Below are positions 35,121 to 44,970 of a stretch of 64,000 nucleotides of DNA, one piece after another. The DNA is from Croceitalea dokdonensis DOKDO 023 (GTDB lineage Bacteria > Bacteroidota > Bacteroidia > Flavobacteriales > Flavobacteriaceae), in assembly GCF_001306415.1 (NCBI RefSeq), contig NZ_LDJX01000003.1, positions 390,531-454,530 on the forward strand. The letters are read 5' to 3'. Both the position numbers and the translations under genes were made by a program. Position 1 is the first letter of the stretch, and each line of letters starts with the position of its first letter. The notes under the pieces were generated by a model. That model ran no database searches. It was not told the origin of the DNA and worked only from the letters and a program-made list of their open reading frames with translations.

Positions 35121-36908
35121 ATGCGATTGGTCCTACTTCTTATCAGCGGCTTTTTTCTTTCCTTGACAGCATTTGCCCAGGATGATTTCTTGGCCAAACA
35201 ATATTTTGACGATGGGGAGTTTACAAAGGCCGTGGGCTTCTATGAGAAACTTGTGGAAAGAAATCCCAGAAGAACGGACTATGCAGAAGGATTGATCGGC
35301 TGCTACCAACAGCTGGAACGCTACGGGGATGCAGAAGCCTTTCTGCTCAAAAAAATTGAGGACAAGTACGCATTTCCCATATTTTATGTGGAATTGGGCT
35401 ACAACTATAAGCTCCAAAACCAGGAAGAGGAGGCGCAACGCTATTTTCAACAGGCCGTGGCCAAAATAGAGGAGAACCCTAATTTTGGTTATGGGATAGG
35501 TAACCGCTTCCAAAAGTACGCCCTGTTGAGTGAGGCCATTGCGGCTTACACCAAGGCCATGGAGCTAAATCCGGACCTTAACTACAACTATCAGCTTGCA
35601 AGGATTTATGGGGAACAGGGCAATATAGCGCAAATGTACCAGGCGTACCTCCAGCTCATCTATGAGGGCAAAGCCTCAAGGAATAATGTGCTTAGAAATA
35701 TAGACGACTTTATATCAGAGGACCCAAGCAACCCAAACAATGGTATCCTAAAACGCGCCCTATTGCAAAATGCCCAGAAGAACCCAGATGTGGTCTGGAA
35801 TGAACTCTTGAGTTGGTTGTTTGTAAAACAAAAACAGTTTAAAAGCGCATTTTTGCAAGAAAAAGCCATTTATAAAAGAAACGAGGCCAGCTCCTTAGAC
35901 CGGTTAAACACGCTCGGGAATTTGGCCAATGAAAACAACGACGTGACCACGGCAGCGGAAATCTTTGGATTCATTGAGGAAAATGCGGTGGATGAGGTAA
36001 CTAAGCTAAATGCTCAGCTTAATCTTATTGATATCCAACTGTTGCAAACAGATGGGAAAACTTTGGATGCGGTACAAAAACGTTTTGACAGGTTAATGGC
36101 CAATTATGGATATCAAAACAGGACATTGCAACTCCAGATTGCCTATTCAAATTTTCTTGCCTTTAAGCGCAATGAAGCGGAGCCGGCAATAGCCATGCTC
36201 AAAAAAAGTCTGGAACAGCCTCTGGGCAAGTATGGTCAGGCCTATATTAAATTGGCCCTAGGAGATATTTTGGTGTTTGATCAACGTTTTAATGAGGCCC
36301 TAATCTATTTTTCCCAAATCCAGAAAAGTCTAAAGAATGACGTGCTTGGGCAAGAAGCAAGGTTCAAGGTGGCCCAGACCAGCTTTTATAAGGGGGATTT
36401 TGATTGGGCACTTACCCAATTAAAGGTCCTAAGGGCGTCTACCTCACAACTCATTGCCAATGATGCCATGCAGCTGAGCCTATTGATTTCCGATAACTCC
36501 CTTGAAGATTCTACCCAAACCGCCCTAAAAAAATATGCTAGGGCAGATTTATTGGCCTATCAGAACAAAACGGGTGAAGCCATTTTGGCCTTGGAAGACA
36601 TCTTACAAAACCACAAGGGCGAAAAAATAGAGGATGAGGCCTTGTTAAAGCAAGCAGCGCTCCATGTATCACAAAACAACTACGAGGCAGCTAAATTTAA
36701 CTATCAAAAAATAATTGAATTTTTTAGTTCGGATATTTTGGCCGATGACGCCCATTTTGCATTGGCAGAACTGTTGGAGCAACAATTTAACGAGCCGGAA
36801 AAAGCCAAAAAACTGTATGAAAAGATTATTTATAACTACCAAGACAGCTATTATTTTCCGCAGGCAAGAAAAAATTTCAGGCGTTTACGAGGTGATTTAG
36901 TGAATTAA
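35121..36908 (+). CDS. Secreted tetratricopeptide-repeat protein
   Basis: 595 residues with an N-terminal signal peptide (MRLVLLLISGFFLSLTAFAQ) followed by TPR units over most of the length: YFDDGEFTKAVGFYEKLVERNPRR near the start, AIAAYTKAMELNPDLNYNYQLARIY, and LYEKIIYNYQDSYYFPQARKNFRRL at the end. It is probably a periplasmic scaffold or assembly factor, with no enzyme domain. It lies 55 bases behind serS. The sequence TATCTTTA (35109-35116) just before the ATG resembles a -7 box and would make a leaderless transcript, but the final G is missing. Confidence 0.85.
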   Translation: MRLVLLLISGFFLSLTAFAQDDFLAKQYFDDGEFTKAVGFYEKLVERNPRRTDYAEGLIGCYQQLERYGDAEAFLLKKIEDKYAFPIFYVELGYNYKLQNQEEEAQRYFQQAVAKIEENPNFGYGIGNRFQKYALLSEAIAAYTKAMELNPDLNYNYQLARIYGEQGNIAQMYQAYLQLIYEGKASRNNVLRNIDDFISEDPSNPNNGILKRALLQNAQKNPDVVWNELLSWLFVKQKQFKSAFLQEKAIYKRNEASSLDRLNTLGNLANENNDVTTAAEIFGFIEENAVDEVTKLNAQLNLIDIQLLQTDGKTLDAVQKRFDRLMANYGYQNRTLQLQIAYSNFLAFKRNEAEPAIAMLKKSLEQPLGKYGQAYIKLALGDILVFDQRFNEALIYFSQIQKSLKNDVLGQEARFKVAQTSFYKGDFDWALTQLKVLRASTSQLIANDAMQLSLLISDNSLEDSTQTALKKYARADLLAYQNKTGEAILALEDILQNHKGEKIEDEALLKQAALHVSQNNYEAAKFNYQKIIEFFSSDILADDAHFALAELLEQQFNEPEKAKKLYEKIIYNYQDSYYFPQARKNFRRLRGDLVN

Positions 36909-36966
36909 GTTTAATATTGAAACCAAGGTTCCCTCAACAAACTGTAAAGTACAATTTCTGATATAG

Positions 36967-37278
36967 ATGATTATATACAATGTTACCATCAATATTGACG
37001 GGCAAGTACATGACAATTGGCTAGATTGGATGAAAAACGAGCATATCCCGGAAATGTTGGCCACTAAAAAATTCACGGAAGCCAAGATGTGCAAAGTTCT
37101 GGTAGAGGAAGAAATGGGAGGGCATACCTATTCCGTGCAGTACCGTGCCAAGGACAAGGCCACCTTGGAAGCATATTACAAGGAAGACGCGGAACTCATG
37201 AGGGCAAAGGGGCATAAGCGTTTTGCAAATTCCTTTGTGGCTTTTAGAACAGAATTGGAAATTATAAGCGAGCAATAA
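36967..37278 (+). CDS. DUF4286 family protein
   Basis: 103 residues forming a probable ferredoxin-like alpha/beta fold: MIIYNVTINIDGQVHDNWLDWMKNEHIPEM, then a central strand YSVQYRAKDKATLEAYY and a C-terminal FRTELEII. This is the DUF4286 pattern found across Bacteroidota, with no known function. It abuts the GTG of the next gene with no spacer, so it belongs to the same transcript as the cyclotransferase-like gene and rsmA. Confidence 0.85.
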   Translation: MIIYNVTINIDGQVHDNWLDWMKNEHIPEMLATKKFTEAKMCKVLVEEEMGGHTYSVQYRAKDKATLEAYYKEDAELMRAKGHKRFANSFVAFRTELEIISEQ

Positions 37279-37596
37279 GTGAGGACAACACAGAAAATAT
37301 TTTCATACGGCTCTCTTCGGGAAAAAGAGGTGCAACTAGCAATTTTAAAACGAAAACTCAAAGGGAGGTCAGATTCGCTAATTGGCTACGTTAAGCACGA
37401 AAAAGTGTTTATGGATAAATATCCTACCATTGAGTTTACCGGCAAGGAGACAGATAAGGTTAAGGGTATTTTATATGAGGTCTCCAATTTGGACCTTCAC
37501 CATATTGATCTTTACGAGTCGCTGGCCTATGCTAGAAAACAAGTGGTATTGGTCTCAGGGGCCAATGCTTGGGTTTATATTCCCAATCTGGGTTAA
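37279..37596 (+). CDS. Gamma-glutamylcyclotransferase-like (AIG2/GGCT) protein
   Basis: 105 residues starting with GTG directly after the DUF4286 stop. The GGCT fold is marked by [13 protein letters not shown] (the YGSL substrate loop, residues 9-12) and the C-terminal [13 protein letters not shown], where the Glu occupies the usual acid/base region. GGCT-fold enzymes cleave gamma-glutamyl amines or peptides to 5-oxoproline. The substrate here is not known, and many bacterial members are uncharacterised. The stop lies 14 bases before the rsmA ATG. Confidence 0.8.
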   Translation: MRTTQKIFSYGSLREKEVQLAILKRKLKGRSDSLIGYVKHEKVFMDKYPTIEFTGKETDKVKGILYEVSNLDLHHIDLYESLAYARKQVVLVSGANAWVYIPNLG

Positions 37597-37610
37597 AAGA
37601 TACATGGCAT

Positions 37611-38486
37611 ATGGGCTCTAAATCAAGAAAGTATAGCTCAAAAGGCCCAAGGCCAGAGGTGCGTAAAAGCCCTCCCGCCAATGGTAAGGTAAGGGCCAAA
37701 AAACACTTGGGCCAACACTTTTTAAAAGATGAGGCAATCGCCCAAAAGATTGCTGGAACCTTATCGTTAAAAGGATATGGACGGGTAATTGAGATAGGTC
37801 CGGGAACTGGGGTGCTTACCAAATACCTGTTGCTACGGGGTGCAGACCTTATCGCTATGGATATTGATGCGGAATCCATTGTTTACCTCAATCATACATT
37901 TCCTTTGGAACATCCCAAAGTACTGGAAAAGGGAGGTACGCTTACAGTCTTGGAGGCAGACTTTTTATCCCACGATTTGGGGCAGCTTTTTGGGGATGCC
38001 CCATTTGCGATAACGGGAAATTTCCCCTACAATATTTCTACACAAATTGTCTTTAAAATGCTGGAATGGCGAGAACAGATACCAGAATTTTCTGGTATGT
38101 TCCAGAAAGAAGTTGCCCAACGTATTTGTGAAAGGGAAGGGAGTAAGTCCTACGGTATCCTTTCCGTATTGGTACAGGCTTTTTATGAGGCGGAATATTT
38201 GTTTACCGTACACCCACAGGTTTTTGATCCACCACCAAAAGTACAGTCTGGGGTGTTGCGCCTAACCCGTAAACCCAATTATCAATTGGATTGCGATGAA
38301 AAATTACTCTTTAGGGTGGTAAAAGCCGCGTTTAACCAGCGCAGAAAGACCCTTAGAAATAGCCTTAAAGTCTTTAATCTTTCCCATAATCTAAGAGAAG
38401 ACACTATATTTGATTCACGCCCGGAACAAATAGGGGTGGCAGATTTTATAGCCCTGACGAAGAAGATTGCAGATGACGCCCTTTAA
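37611..38486 (+). CDS. rsmA: 16S rRNA dimethyladenosine transferase
   Basis: About 291 residues. A basic N-terminal extension ([18 protein letters not shown]) precedes the RsmA/KsgA core: [15 protein letters not shown] motif [11 protein letters not shown] and catalytic [22 protein letters not shown] lies in the C-terminal domain. It dimethylates two adenines near the 3' end of 16S rRNA. ATG 37611 is chosen over an upstream TTG at 37569, which would overlap the cyclotransferase-like gene. Its end overlaps mgtE. Confidence 0.95.
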   Translation: MGSKSRKYSSKGPRPEVRKSPPANGKVRAKKHLGQHFLKDEAIAQKIAGTLSLKGYGRVIEIGPGTGVLTKYLLLRGADLIAMDIDAESIVYLNHTFPLEHPKVLEKGGTLTVLEADFLSHDLGQLFGDAPFAITGNFPYNISTQIVFKMLEWREQIPEFSGMFQKEVAQRICEREGSKSYGILSVLVQAFYEAEYLFTVHPQVFDPPPKVQSGVLRLTRKPNYQLDCDEKLLFRVVKAAFNQRRKTLRNSLKVFNLSHNLREDTIFDSRPEQIGVADFIALTKKIADDAL

Positions 38487-39825
38487 ACTTACAGACCAAC
38501 TTGTCGCAGACATTCAATCACTGATAGCACATCAGGAAGATGGGCAACTCCGCACCATGTTAAAGGAGTTCCATTACGCAGATGTTGCGGAAATCGTTAA
38601 TGAGTTGGACACGGAAGAGGCCACCTACCTCATTAAATTACTGGATAGCGAAAAAACCTCGGATATTTTAACCGAGTTGGATGAGGACGTTCGTGAGGAA
38701 ATCCTAAACAACCTATCACCAAAGGAAATTGCCGGGGAAATAGGGGAGTTGGACACGGATGATGCCGCAGATATTATCGGGGAGCTTCCAAAGGAAATCA
38801 TCAAAGAGGTGATTTCCGAGATTGAGGATAAGGACCACGCCAAGGATATTGTAGATTTATTGCGCTATGATGAGGATTCCGCAGGAGGTTTAATGGCAAA
38901 AGAGTTGGTCAAGGTCAATGAAAACTGGACTGTCACCAAATGCGTGCGCCAAATGCGTATCCAAGCGGAAAACGTTACTAGGGTGCATAGTATCTACGTA
39001 GTGGATGATGAGGAGAAACTTAAAGGAAGATTGTCTTTAAAGGACTTGCTTACCGTATCCACGGAAACCCATATTAGTGAAATCTATATTCCAAAAGTAG
39101 ATTATGTTAATGTAAATGAAAAGCCGGAAGAAGTGGCCAAGATCATGTCTAAATATGATTTGGAGGCCATTCCCGTAGTGGATGAGATCAATAGGTTGGT
39201 AGGCCGCATCACCATTGATGATATTGTAGATGTTATCCGGGAAGAGGCGGACAAGGACTACCAAATGGCCGCTGGTATTTCACAGGATGTGGAGGCGGAT
39301 GATAGTATTTGGGAACTTACCAGGGCTAGACTACCTTGGCTAATTTTGGGCCTTTTTGGTGGCGGTGCCGCCGCCATGATCATGGGCGGTTTTGAAGAAA
39401 TGTTCAGTAAATACACCGTACTATTCTTATTTACCCCCTTAATTGCCGCAATGGCCGGTAATGTTGGGGTGCAATCCAGTGCCATTATCGTGCAAGGGTT
39501 GGCCAATGATGATATTAAAGGCAGTGTAGGAAGTAGGTTGATCAAGGAAATGTTACTGGCATTATTAAACGGCATCATTTTGGCCGCATTGCTATTACTG
39601 TTCACATGGGTCTGGAAAGGGAGCTTTAATACGGCACTGGCCATTTCTGTCTCCCTCATTGCCGTAATCGTGGTAGCAGGGTTTATAGGGACCTTTACAC
39701 CCTTGTTCCTACATAAAAGGGGAATAGATCCAGCCATTGCCACCGGACCATTTATAACCACAAGTAATGATATTTTTGGTATTCTTATTTATTTCTGGAT
39801 CGCCAAATTAATTTTAGGGATTTAG
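38473..39825 (+). CDS. mgtE: Magnesium transporter MgtE
   Basis: About 450 residues: the N domain with its helical repeats ([49 protein letters not shown]), two CBS domains (about 135-255, [30 protein letters not shown]) and five transmembrane helices with the pore segment [18 protein letters not shown]. MgtE is a Mg2+-gated Mg2+ channel in the inner membrane. ATG 38473 overlaps the rsmA end by 14 bases, so translation is probably coupled. Confidence 0.95.
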   Translation: MTPFKLTDQLVADIQSLIAHQEDGQLRTMLKEFHYADVAEIVNELDTEEATYLIKLLDSEKTSDILTELDEDVREEILNNLSPKEIAGEIGELDTDDAADIIGELPKEIIKEVISEIEDKDHAKDIVDLLRYDEDSAGGLMAKELVKVNENWTVTKCVRQMRIQAENVTRVHSIYVVDDEEKLKGRLSLKDLLTVSTETHISEIYIPKVDYVNVNEKPEEVAKIMSKYDLEAIPVVDEINRLVGRITIDDIVDVIREEADKDYQMAAGISQDVEADDSIWELTRARLPWLILGLFGGGAAAMIMGGFEEMFSKYTVLFLFTPLIAAMAGNVGVQSSAIIVQGLANDDIKGSVGSRLIKEMLLALLNGIILAALLLLFTWVWKGSFNTALAISVSLIAVIVVAGFIGTFTPLFLHKRGIDPAIATGPFITTSNDIFGILIYFWIAKLILGI

Positions 39826-39831
39826 GGCATT

Positions 39832-39850
39832 ACCATAACCTTGTTATGGT
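39832..39850 (+). terminator. Possible weak terminator after mgtE
   Basis: ACCATAAC and GTTATGGT form an eight-bp stem around CTT, but no T tract follows, so function as a terminator is uncertain. Confidence 0.3.
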
Positions 39851-39906
39851 CGGGCTTTACGCGCTACACGGTAGCTTGCTCCAATCCCTAATGCAAAACA
39901 AACCGT

Positions 39907-40272
39907 ATGAAAGCCATCAATTTAAAGCAAAAACACCAACTGTTCAGTAAACAGTGGCATCCGCACCAAATAGCCACTGTGGACAATATGCATGTTATTT
40001 TGGCAAAAATCCAAGGGGACTTTGTATGGCATGCCCACGAGCAGGAAGATGAACTGTTCCAGGTATTAAAGGGTACGCTTTACATGAAATTTAGGGATCG
40101 GACAGAAGTAGTGCAAGAGGGTGAGATTATTGTGGTGCCAAAAGGGGTGGAGCATTGCCCATCCACAAAAAATGGAGAGGAGGTGCATTTGTTGCTGTTT
40201 GAGAAGTTGAGCACCGCCCACACCGGAACGGTGGTACATGAGATGACCCAAACCCATTATCCAAAGATTTAG
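39907..40272 (+). CDS. Cupin-domain protein
   Basis: 121 residues forming one cupin barrel. Motif 1 is visible as WHAHEQEDELFQVLKGTLYMKF (His, His, Glu of the metal site), and motif 2 as VVPKGVEHCPSTKNGEEVHLLLFE (second-motif His). A bound divalent metal is likely. Small cupins of this kind are often called mannose-6-phosphate isomerase-like, but no substrate can be assigned. It stands alone. Confidence 0.85.
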   Translation: MKAINLKQKHQLFSKQWHPHQIATVDNMHVILAKIQGDFVWHAHEQEDELFQVLKGTLYMKFRDRTEVVQEGEIIVVPKGVEHCPSTKNGEEVHLLLFEKLSTAHTGTVVHEMTQTHYPKI

Positions 40273-40287
40273 GACAACCCATGGCGA

Positions 40288-40315
40288 TTTTTAAAATTTT
40301 GTCAAATTTTAAAAA
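40288..40315. repeat. AT-only perfect hairpin after the cupin gene
   Basis: TTTTTAAAATTT and AAATTTTAAAAA form a 12-bp perfect palindrome around TGTC. It could act as a weak terminator for the cupin gene or simply reflect AT-rich sequence. Confidence 0.5.
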
Positions 40316-40744
40316 GCAAATGATCGTGTTTTAGGCACTAAAATGTATACCTGCCTTTTGGCAGACAGTCCTAGAATTAATATTTAAGCGTAAAAGAAAG
40401 TTCTCAATACCGTTGTACGTTCTTAAAAATTACATGAATTGAAATTTTGTAGTTAACCTAGCTCAAAAATGGACAACGGGTAAATGTATAAGCCCTACAC
40501 CATTTTGTAACAACTAGAATGTACTATGCTCCAAAGTATCAATATAAATTATTTTCCTTCCCTTGCCTCTTGGGCTTGCCCACAGGTTATTCTTAAAACT
40601 AAGGAAGACATGGGGCGCAGTGAAAACGGGAAAGCATATAAAAATAAATAGTAGGGACCAAAGAATTTAAAACAGTTAAATGCGAAGTGCCTAAGGTGCA
40701 AAGCCTAAAGCATACATCGTAAATTATAAACTAAAAAAATACCT
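40316..40744. other. Gap before the hydroxyacid dehydrogenase gene
   Basis: These 429 bases carry no supportable gene on either strand, and I see no known RNA motif. The last 60 bases before the ATG at 40745 are AT-rich, but no clear TAnnTTTG box is present. Confidence 0.5.
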
Positions 40745-41683
40745 ATGAAAATCCTTCACCTAGATGCCAACCATCCGTTACTGATGCAAGAATTTGCCAA
40801 GTTAGGCTTTATCAACCATGAAGACTACCAATCTTCCAAGGAAGAGGTTGAGGCCAAAATAGCGGACTATGAGGGTATCATTATCAGAAGCCGTTTCACT
40901 ATTGACCGTGATTTTTTGGACAAGGCCATCAACCTTAAATTTATAGGTCGCGTTGGGGCAGGATTGGAAAATATAGACGTACGGTATGCCCAAGAAAATG
41001 GTGTTTTTTTAGCCGCTGCACCAGAGGGTAATAGAAATGCGGTGGGTGAGCACACCCTTGGCATGTTGTTAAGTTTGTTCAATAAGCTCAACAAAGGGCA
41101 TCAGGAAATTCGTAAAGGAATATGGGACCGTGAAGGCAATAGGGGAGAGGAACTGGATGGGAAAACGGTGGGGATTATAGGTTACGGCAATATGGGCAAG
41201 GCTTTTGCAAAAAAATTACGTGGTTTTGATGTAGAGGTCATTTGTTATGACATCCTTGGGGGTGTTGGTGATGACAATGCCAGACAGGTAGGTATTTTGG
41301 AACTTCAACAAAAATCCGATGTCATTAGTCTACACGTACCCCAGACCCAAATGACCATAGGAATGGTGAATACTGAGTTTATCCATGCATTCCAAAAACC
41401 ATTTTGGTTGCTAAATACCGCTAGGGGAAAATGCGTGGTCACCAAAGATTTGGTTGGCGCCCTAAAATCTGAAAAAATACTGGGAGCGGGTTTGGATGTC
41501 CTGGAATATGAGAAAAAATCATTTGATTTTGGAGACTTCTTTAGCCACAAACCCAAACCTTTTAAATACCTTAGAAAAGCCAAGAATGTTATTCTATGTC
41601 CACATGTGGCCGGCTGGACCAAGGAAAGCCATCAAAAATTGGCACAGACCATTGTGGACAAGGTAAAAGCGAAGTTTTGCTAG
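40745..41683 (+). CDS. D-2-hydroxyacid dehydrogenase (phosphoglycerate dehydrogenase-like)
   Basis: 312 residues. The NAD-binding motif GIIGYGNMG is at about 143-151. The catalytic trio is visible as Arg in LLNTARGK, Glu in LDVLEYE and His in CPHVAGWT. The N-terminal lid reads IIIRSRFTIDRDFLDKA. The family includes SerA, which oxidises 3-phosphoglycerate for serine synthesis, but this short form has no ACT or regulatory domain and other 2-hydroxyacids are possible. It stands alone. Confidence 0.88.
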   Translation: MKILHLDANHPLLMQEFAKLGFINHEDYQSSKEEVEAKIADYEGIIIRSRFTIDRDFLDKAINLKFIGRVGAGLENIDVRYAQENGVFLAAAPEGNRNAVGEHTLGMLLSLFNKLNKGHQEIRKGIWDREGNRGEELDGKTVGIIGYGNMGKAFAKKLRGFDVEVICYDILGGVGDDNARQVGILELQQKSDVISLHVPQTQMTIGMVNTEFIHAFQKPFWLLNTARGKCVVTKDLVGALKSEKILGAGLDVLEYEKKSFDFGDFFSHKPKPFKYLRKAKNVILCPHVAGWTKESHQKLAQTIVDKVKAKFC

Positions 41684-42043
41684 AGTATGGTTAGTTGCTA
41701 CGACCACAACACATGGTGATGGCTGTAAACCTTATGGGCTGGAAAAATTATGAACATCCCCAAGAACGGAGGTCCGCACCGCTCCATAAAGGGTAACACT
41801 AATTAGAAACCCTGTGGGGAATCATACTCATGTTACCTTATTCTTCTACCTTAACGCATCTTTTTGCTAGGAACTACCCTAAAACAACGTAGGATATGGT
41901 CAAAAGCTAAATACCATTAAAAAAGAAGCTATACCGTATCTATTGCAGGTTGTATTATTTCAAGAAAATAACTGCCCAAGCATAGGTTTGTTCCCGTGCT
42001 GTCCCGTGAAGGATAAGGTCGTCCACTTTCCGGCCTGGGTCCA
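41684..42043. other. Gap before the haem locus
   Basis: These 360 bases between converging genes hold no supportable gene or known RNA. The hmuY terminator lies just beyond. Confidence 0.5.
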
Positions 42044-42076
42044 ATAAAAAAAACCGAGGCTGTTGGGCCTCGGTTC
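42044..42076 (-). terminator. Rho-independent terminator of the receptor-hmuY operon
   Basis: AACCGAGGC (42052-42060) and GCCTCGGTT (42067-42075) form a nine-bp stem. On the minus strand it is followed by a run of T, 22 bases after the hmuY stop. Confidence 0.88.
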
Positions 42077-42097
42077 ATACTTAATGTCAAAATGGTA

Positions 42098-42739
42098 CTA
42101 ATTGGATAAGGTGGTTTCCCCCTCATTTGGGTTATATAGATATCTAAAGGTATAGAACCTAAAATCATTGTTTGCTATTTCAGGGGTTACCTCCGTTGGT
42201 GCATCTTTGTAATAACTAAGGATTTCCATTTTTGCAAATTTGCCATCATGGGTTCTTACTACCAATATCCTACCAGGGATTGGCGTGACTAAATTTAGAC
42301 CACGATTATAATTATACCATCCATTATCGCTTCCAGTAGGTATTGCATAGGTATTGGGTGCATCTTGTGCAAAGGATAGACCTGCCGAACTGGTAATGCT
42401 TTCAAATGTTTCATTAACAATGGTTGCCCCACCATTTCCATTTCGATCTGGTTCATCATTCGTTCCTGTTGGTTCACCTCCATTTACAATAATAATAAGG
42501 CCTCTAAAGGCGATATCCCATTCGGTGTCACTATCCGTAACAGCTCCTGTGGCAAAGCTAAACTTAGTAAATTCACCTGATATTTCTCCTTGTCCAAAAC
42601 CACCTACCTGGGGTGCTGGGATATTACTTGCGATACTGCTTTCGACAGCCTCTAGTTCGGGTTCGTCTTCATTGTCGCTACATGCAATAAATGTAAATAG
42701 CACGCTTAACAGTCCAAATAATTTAATTGTAGTTCTCAT
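42098..42739 (-). CDS. hmuY: HmuY-family haem-binding lipoprotein
   Basis: 213 residues with a lipobox (FTFIACSDNEDE) and the HmuY domain: TKFSFATGAVTDSDTEWDIAFRGLIIIVNGG, GWYNYN and ILVVRTHDGKFAKMEILSYY. HmuY proteins are surface haemophores that take haem from host or environmental haemoproteins and pass it to a TonB receptor. The gene follows the receptor by 23 bases on the same strand, the order seen in hmuRY operons. Axial haem ligands cannot be named from sequence alone; they differ between HmuY subgroups. Confidence 0.88.
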   Translation of the reverse strand: MRTTIKLFGLLSVLFTFIACSDNEDEPELEAVESSIASNIPAPQVGGFGQGEISGEFTKFSFATGAVTDSDTEWDIAFRGLIIIVNGGEPTGTNDEPDRNGNGGATIVNETFESITSSAGLSFAQDAPNTYAIPTGSDNGWYNYNRGLNLVTPIPGRILVVRTHDGKFAKMEILSYYKDAPTEVTPEIANNDFRFYTFRYLYNPNEGETTLSN

Positions 42740-42762
42740 ACTTGACTTAATAATAGTTATAA

Positions 42763-44868
42763 TTAAAATTGAAAATTGATTCTAGCAAAAAATAAGCGCC
42801 CGGGGTTAATGAGCAGTTCTTGATCCATCCCGGCCAAGGGATTGTTCCCCGTAAAGTTCAAGAGATTATTGGCGCCCAATTGAACTTCATAATGTTTAAA
42901 AAAGGTCTTGCCAAAAGAAAGGTTGACCAAGGCAAAACCGTCTACAAAGGCGTTGTCCAAGGTGTCTATAATATCGTTTCCATTTCTGTCCGTAAGGCCA
43001 AACCTACTTCTATAGACCACCCGTAGGTTGGCATTGGCGTCCCAAGCGGGTATTTCATAAAAGGTTTTAAAATTAAGGGTGTGCCTAGAGCGGTTTTCCA
43101 GCCCAAAATAATCATCACTGGTTAAGCGTACCGTTTGTAAGGTCTCATTATTTCTGGCAAAGACCTCTCCGTTTGCAATGGCTTCTTCTTTTTGTTTGTC
43201 AAAAGCATATAGTAATTGATAGCCCGCGGATATGCGTAGGTTTTCCAGTACCCTATACTTAAAGTCAACCTCCATGCCCTGGGTGTAGACACTTTCCCTA
43301 TTAATGTAGCCAAACACATTTTGGCCATTGGTGCGGGAGGCAAGAATTCTGGTATCTATTAGGTTTTGAAAATCATTTCTAAAAAAATTGACATCAGAGG
43401 AAAACTTCCCTTTTTTGTAGGTAACCCCTAAATTGTATCCTATGGAACTCTCAGCGTCCAAAGGGTCTCCCAATTGGTCCTGGGCCACCACTAGGTTGGC
43501 TATCTCGCCATTGTCCAATAACCGTTGCATGGCCGCTGATTCCACTTCTTTGCCAAAAACGGCGTACCCGCCCCCAGCGGCGTTGGTAAAGTCAAGGAAC
43601 AATTGCCTAAAATCAGGCGCTTTAAATCCATTTCCCACAGAACCACGAATGGCAAAATTACTGGTTATATCGTACCGTGCAGATAATTTGGGGCTCAACT
43701 GGGAATTATATACGCTGTGGTTATCAAACCTTGCCCCTAGAATCAGGTTAAGTTTTTCTGTAGGTTTAAAATCGTACTGGGCAAAAACATATTGCGAATC
43801 AAAGCTGACCCGTTCCGCAAAAAGAGATCGGTCTAAATTCTCAAAGTTGTAGCCTGCCCCCAAGGTTAGCGTGCCCGTACCGGAAAAGTTGTGGTTGAAT
43901 CTGAGCTCTGGCCTTATTAAGGTCTGGTCAAAATCATTGTCCAATAAAATCTCGTTATTAATAGGGTCTAAGGTCTGCTCATTGGTCTGGTAATTGGTAT
44001 AGTAGAGCTCGTATTCCAACTTGGATGTATCGGACAACTTGTGGTCAATGCGCAGATGGGCGTTGCTGTCCTGTTCTTCACTGGTGCCACTGGGCACATC
44101 AAATTCTTGGGTAAAGAACCTAGCAGAGCCAAAAAAGCGCCATTGTTCCGATACGTCCAAAAACACCCTTCCATTAAAGGTATAGTTAAAAAAGGGGTTT
44201 ACGGTTTGTCCTTCTTGGGTAGGGGCCAGATCAAAACCGTCGGTACTCAGGCGGTCTGCAAATAGGCTGTATCCAATTTTTCCTTTTCGCTGGCTTATGC
44301 TTACCGTAGTGTTTTGGTTATTAAAAGTTTCTGAACGATGCCCTACCTGGCCGCTGATATCCTCTGTTTTTGGTTTTTCCGTGATGATGTTGATGACCCC
44401 TCCTAGCGCCTCGGAGCCAAAGAGACTGGAAGAGGGACCTTTGACGATTTCTATTTGCTTGATATTGCCTATGGCAAAGCGACTAAGGTCTAAATTACCG
44501 GCACTCCTACCTACAACGGGAACCCCATCAATCAAAACCAGAACATAGTCCGATGCAATGCCTTGTATCTGCACACCCTCACCTCCACCAATGGTGGCAT
44601 CAGGGGTCATGACAATGCCCGTCTGTTCATTTAATATATCATCCAAACGGGTAACCCCGCTGCGTTGCAATTGCTTTTTAGGAATTAAGGTAACAGGCAG
44701 GGGAAGGGAGGACAGCTGTCTTACGGTCCGGGTTGCAGTCACTACCACTTCATCCAGATTTTCCGTTAAGATGGAATCTTTTGGCTTTTTGGTCTGCCCT
44801 ATCAAAGGGGCCATACCTAAGAAAAAAAGTAAAAAATAATAACAAATATTATTTTTATTTAGATTCAT
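42763..44868 (-). CDS. TonB-dependent haem receptor (HmuR-like)
   Basis: 701 residues: signal peptide (YYFLLFFLGMAPLIGQ), TonB-box-like segment (ENLDEVVVTATRT), plug (LDDILNEQTGIVM, GVQIQGIASDYVLVLIDGVPVVGRSAGNLDLSRF, EIVKGPSSSLFGSEALGGVINI) and a barrel ending in LFFARINFQF. It lacks the N-terminal carboxypeptidase-like domain of the other receptor at 17597. Coupling to hmuY indicates haem as ligand. It is divergently transcribed from the DUF6607 gene. A TATATTTG -7 box (44894-44887) and an operator lie in the shared region. Confidence 0.9.
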   Translation of the reverse strand: MNLNKNNICYYFLLFFLGMAPLIGQTKKPKDSILTENLDEVVVTATRTVRQLSSLPLPVTLIPKKQLQRSGVTRLDDILNEQTGIVMTPDATIGGGEGVQIQGIASDYVLVLIDGVPVVGRSAGNLDLSRFAIGNIKQIEIVKGPSSSLFGSEALGGVINIITEKPKTEDISGQVGHRSETFNNQNTTVSISQRKGKIGYSLFADRLSTDGFDLAPTQEGQTVNPFFNYTFNGRVFLDVSEQWRFFGSARFFTQEFDVPSGTSEEQDSNAHLRIDHKLSDTSKLEYELYYTNYQTNEQTLDPINNEILLDNDFDQTLIRPELRFNHNFSGTGTLTLGAGYNFENLDRSLFAERVSFDSQYVFAQYDFKPTEKLNLILGARFDNHSVYNSQLSPKLSARYDITSNFAIRGSVGNGFKAPDFRQLFLDFTNAAGGGYAVFGKEVESAAMQRLLDNGEIANLVVAQDQLGDPLDAESSIGYNLGVTYKKGKFSSDVNFFRNDFQNLIDTRILASRTNGQNVFGYINRESVYTQGMEVDFKYRVLENLRISAGYQLLYAFDKQKEEAIANGEVFARNNETLQTVRLTSDDYFGLENRSRHTLNFKTFYEIPAWDANANLRVVYRSRFGLTDRNGNDIIDTLDNAFVDGFALVNLSFGKTFFKHYEVQLGANNLLNFTGNNPLAGMDQELLINPGRLFFARINFQF

Positions 44869-44886
44869 TCTTGTTTAAATTTGTCG

Positions 44887-44894
44887 CAAATATA
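44887..44894 (-). promoter_or_regulatory. -7 box of the haem receptor operon
   Basis: On the minus strand TATATTTG lies 19 bases before the receptor ATG and matches TAnnTTTG. The adjacent operator (44900-44918) covers the -33 region. Confidence 0.55.
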
Positions 44895-44899
44895 TGTTT

Positions 44900-44918
44900 A
44901 TTTTAATTCAATCTAAAT
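44900..44918. promoter_or_regulatory. Putative metal-repressor operator, site 4 (divergent haem promoter)
   Basis: ATTTTAA-TTCAA-TCTAAAT. The right arm is perfect and the left arm differs at two positions from ATTTAGA. The surrounding 23 bases (44898-44920) match site 3 upstream of the imelysin operon at 20 of 23 positions. It lies between the receptor and DUF6607 genes and could control both directions. Confidence 0.65.
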
Positions 44919-44970
44919 AAGCTTTAAAAATAATACTGTTAAAAACGGTCATTCACTAATACCAACAACA

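Noticed and set aside
37569..37610. Upstream TTG start for rsmA
   Set aside because: Would overlap the cyclotransferase-like gene and add residues not found in the family; ATG 37611 fits better.
39258..39761. 167-codon frame antisense to mgtE
   Set aside because: Lies entirely opposite the MgtE CBS and membrane region, with no start context or domain.
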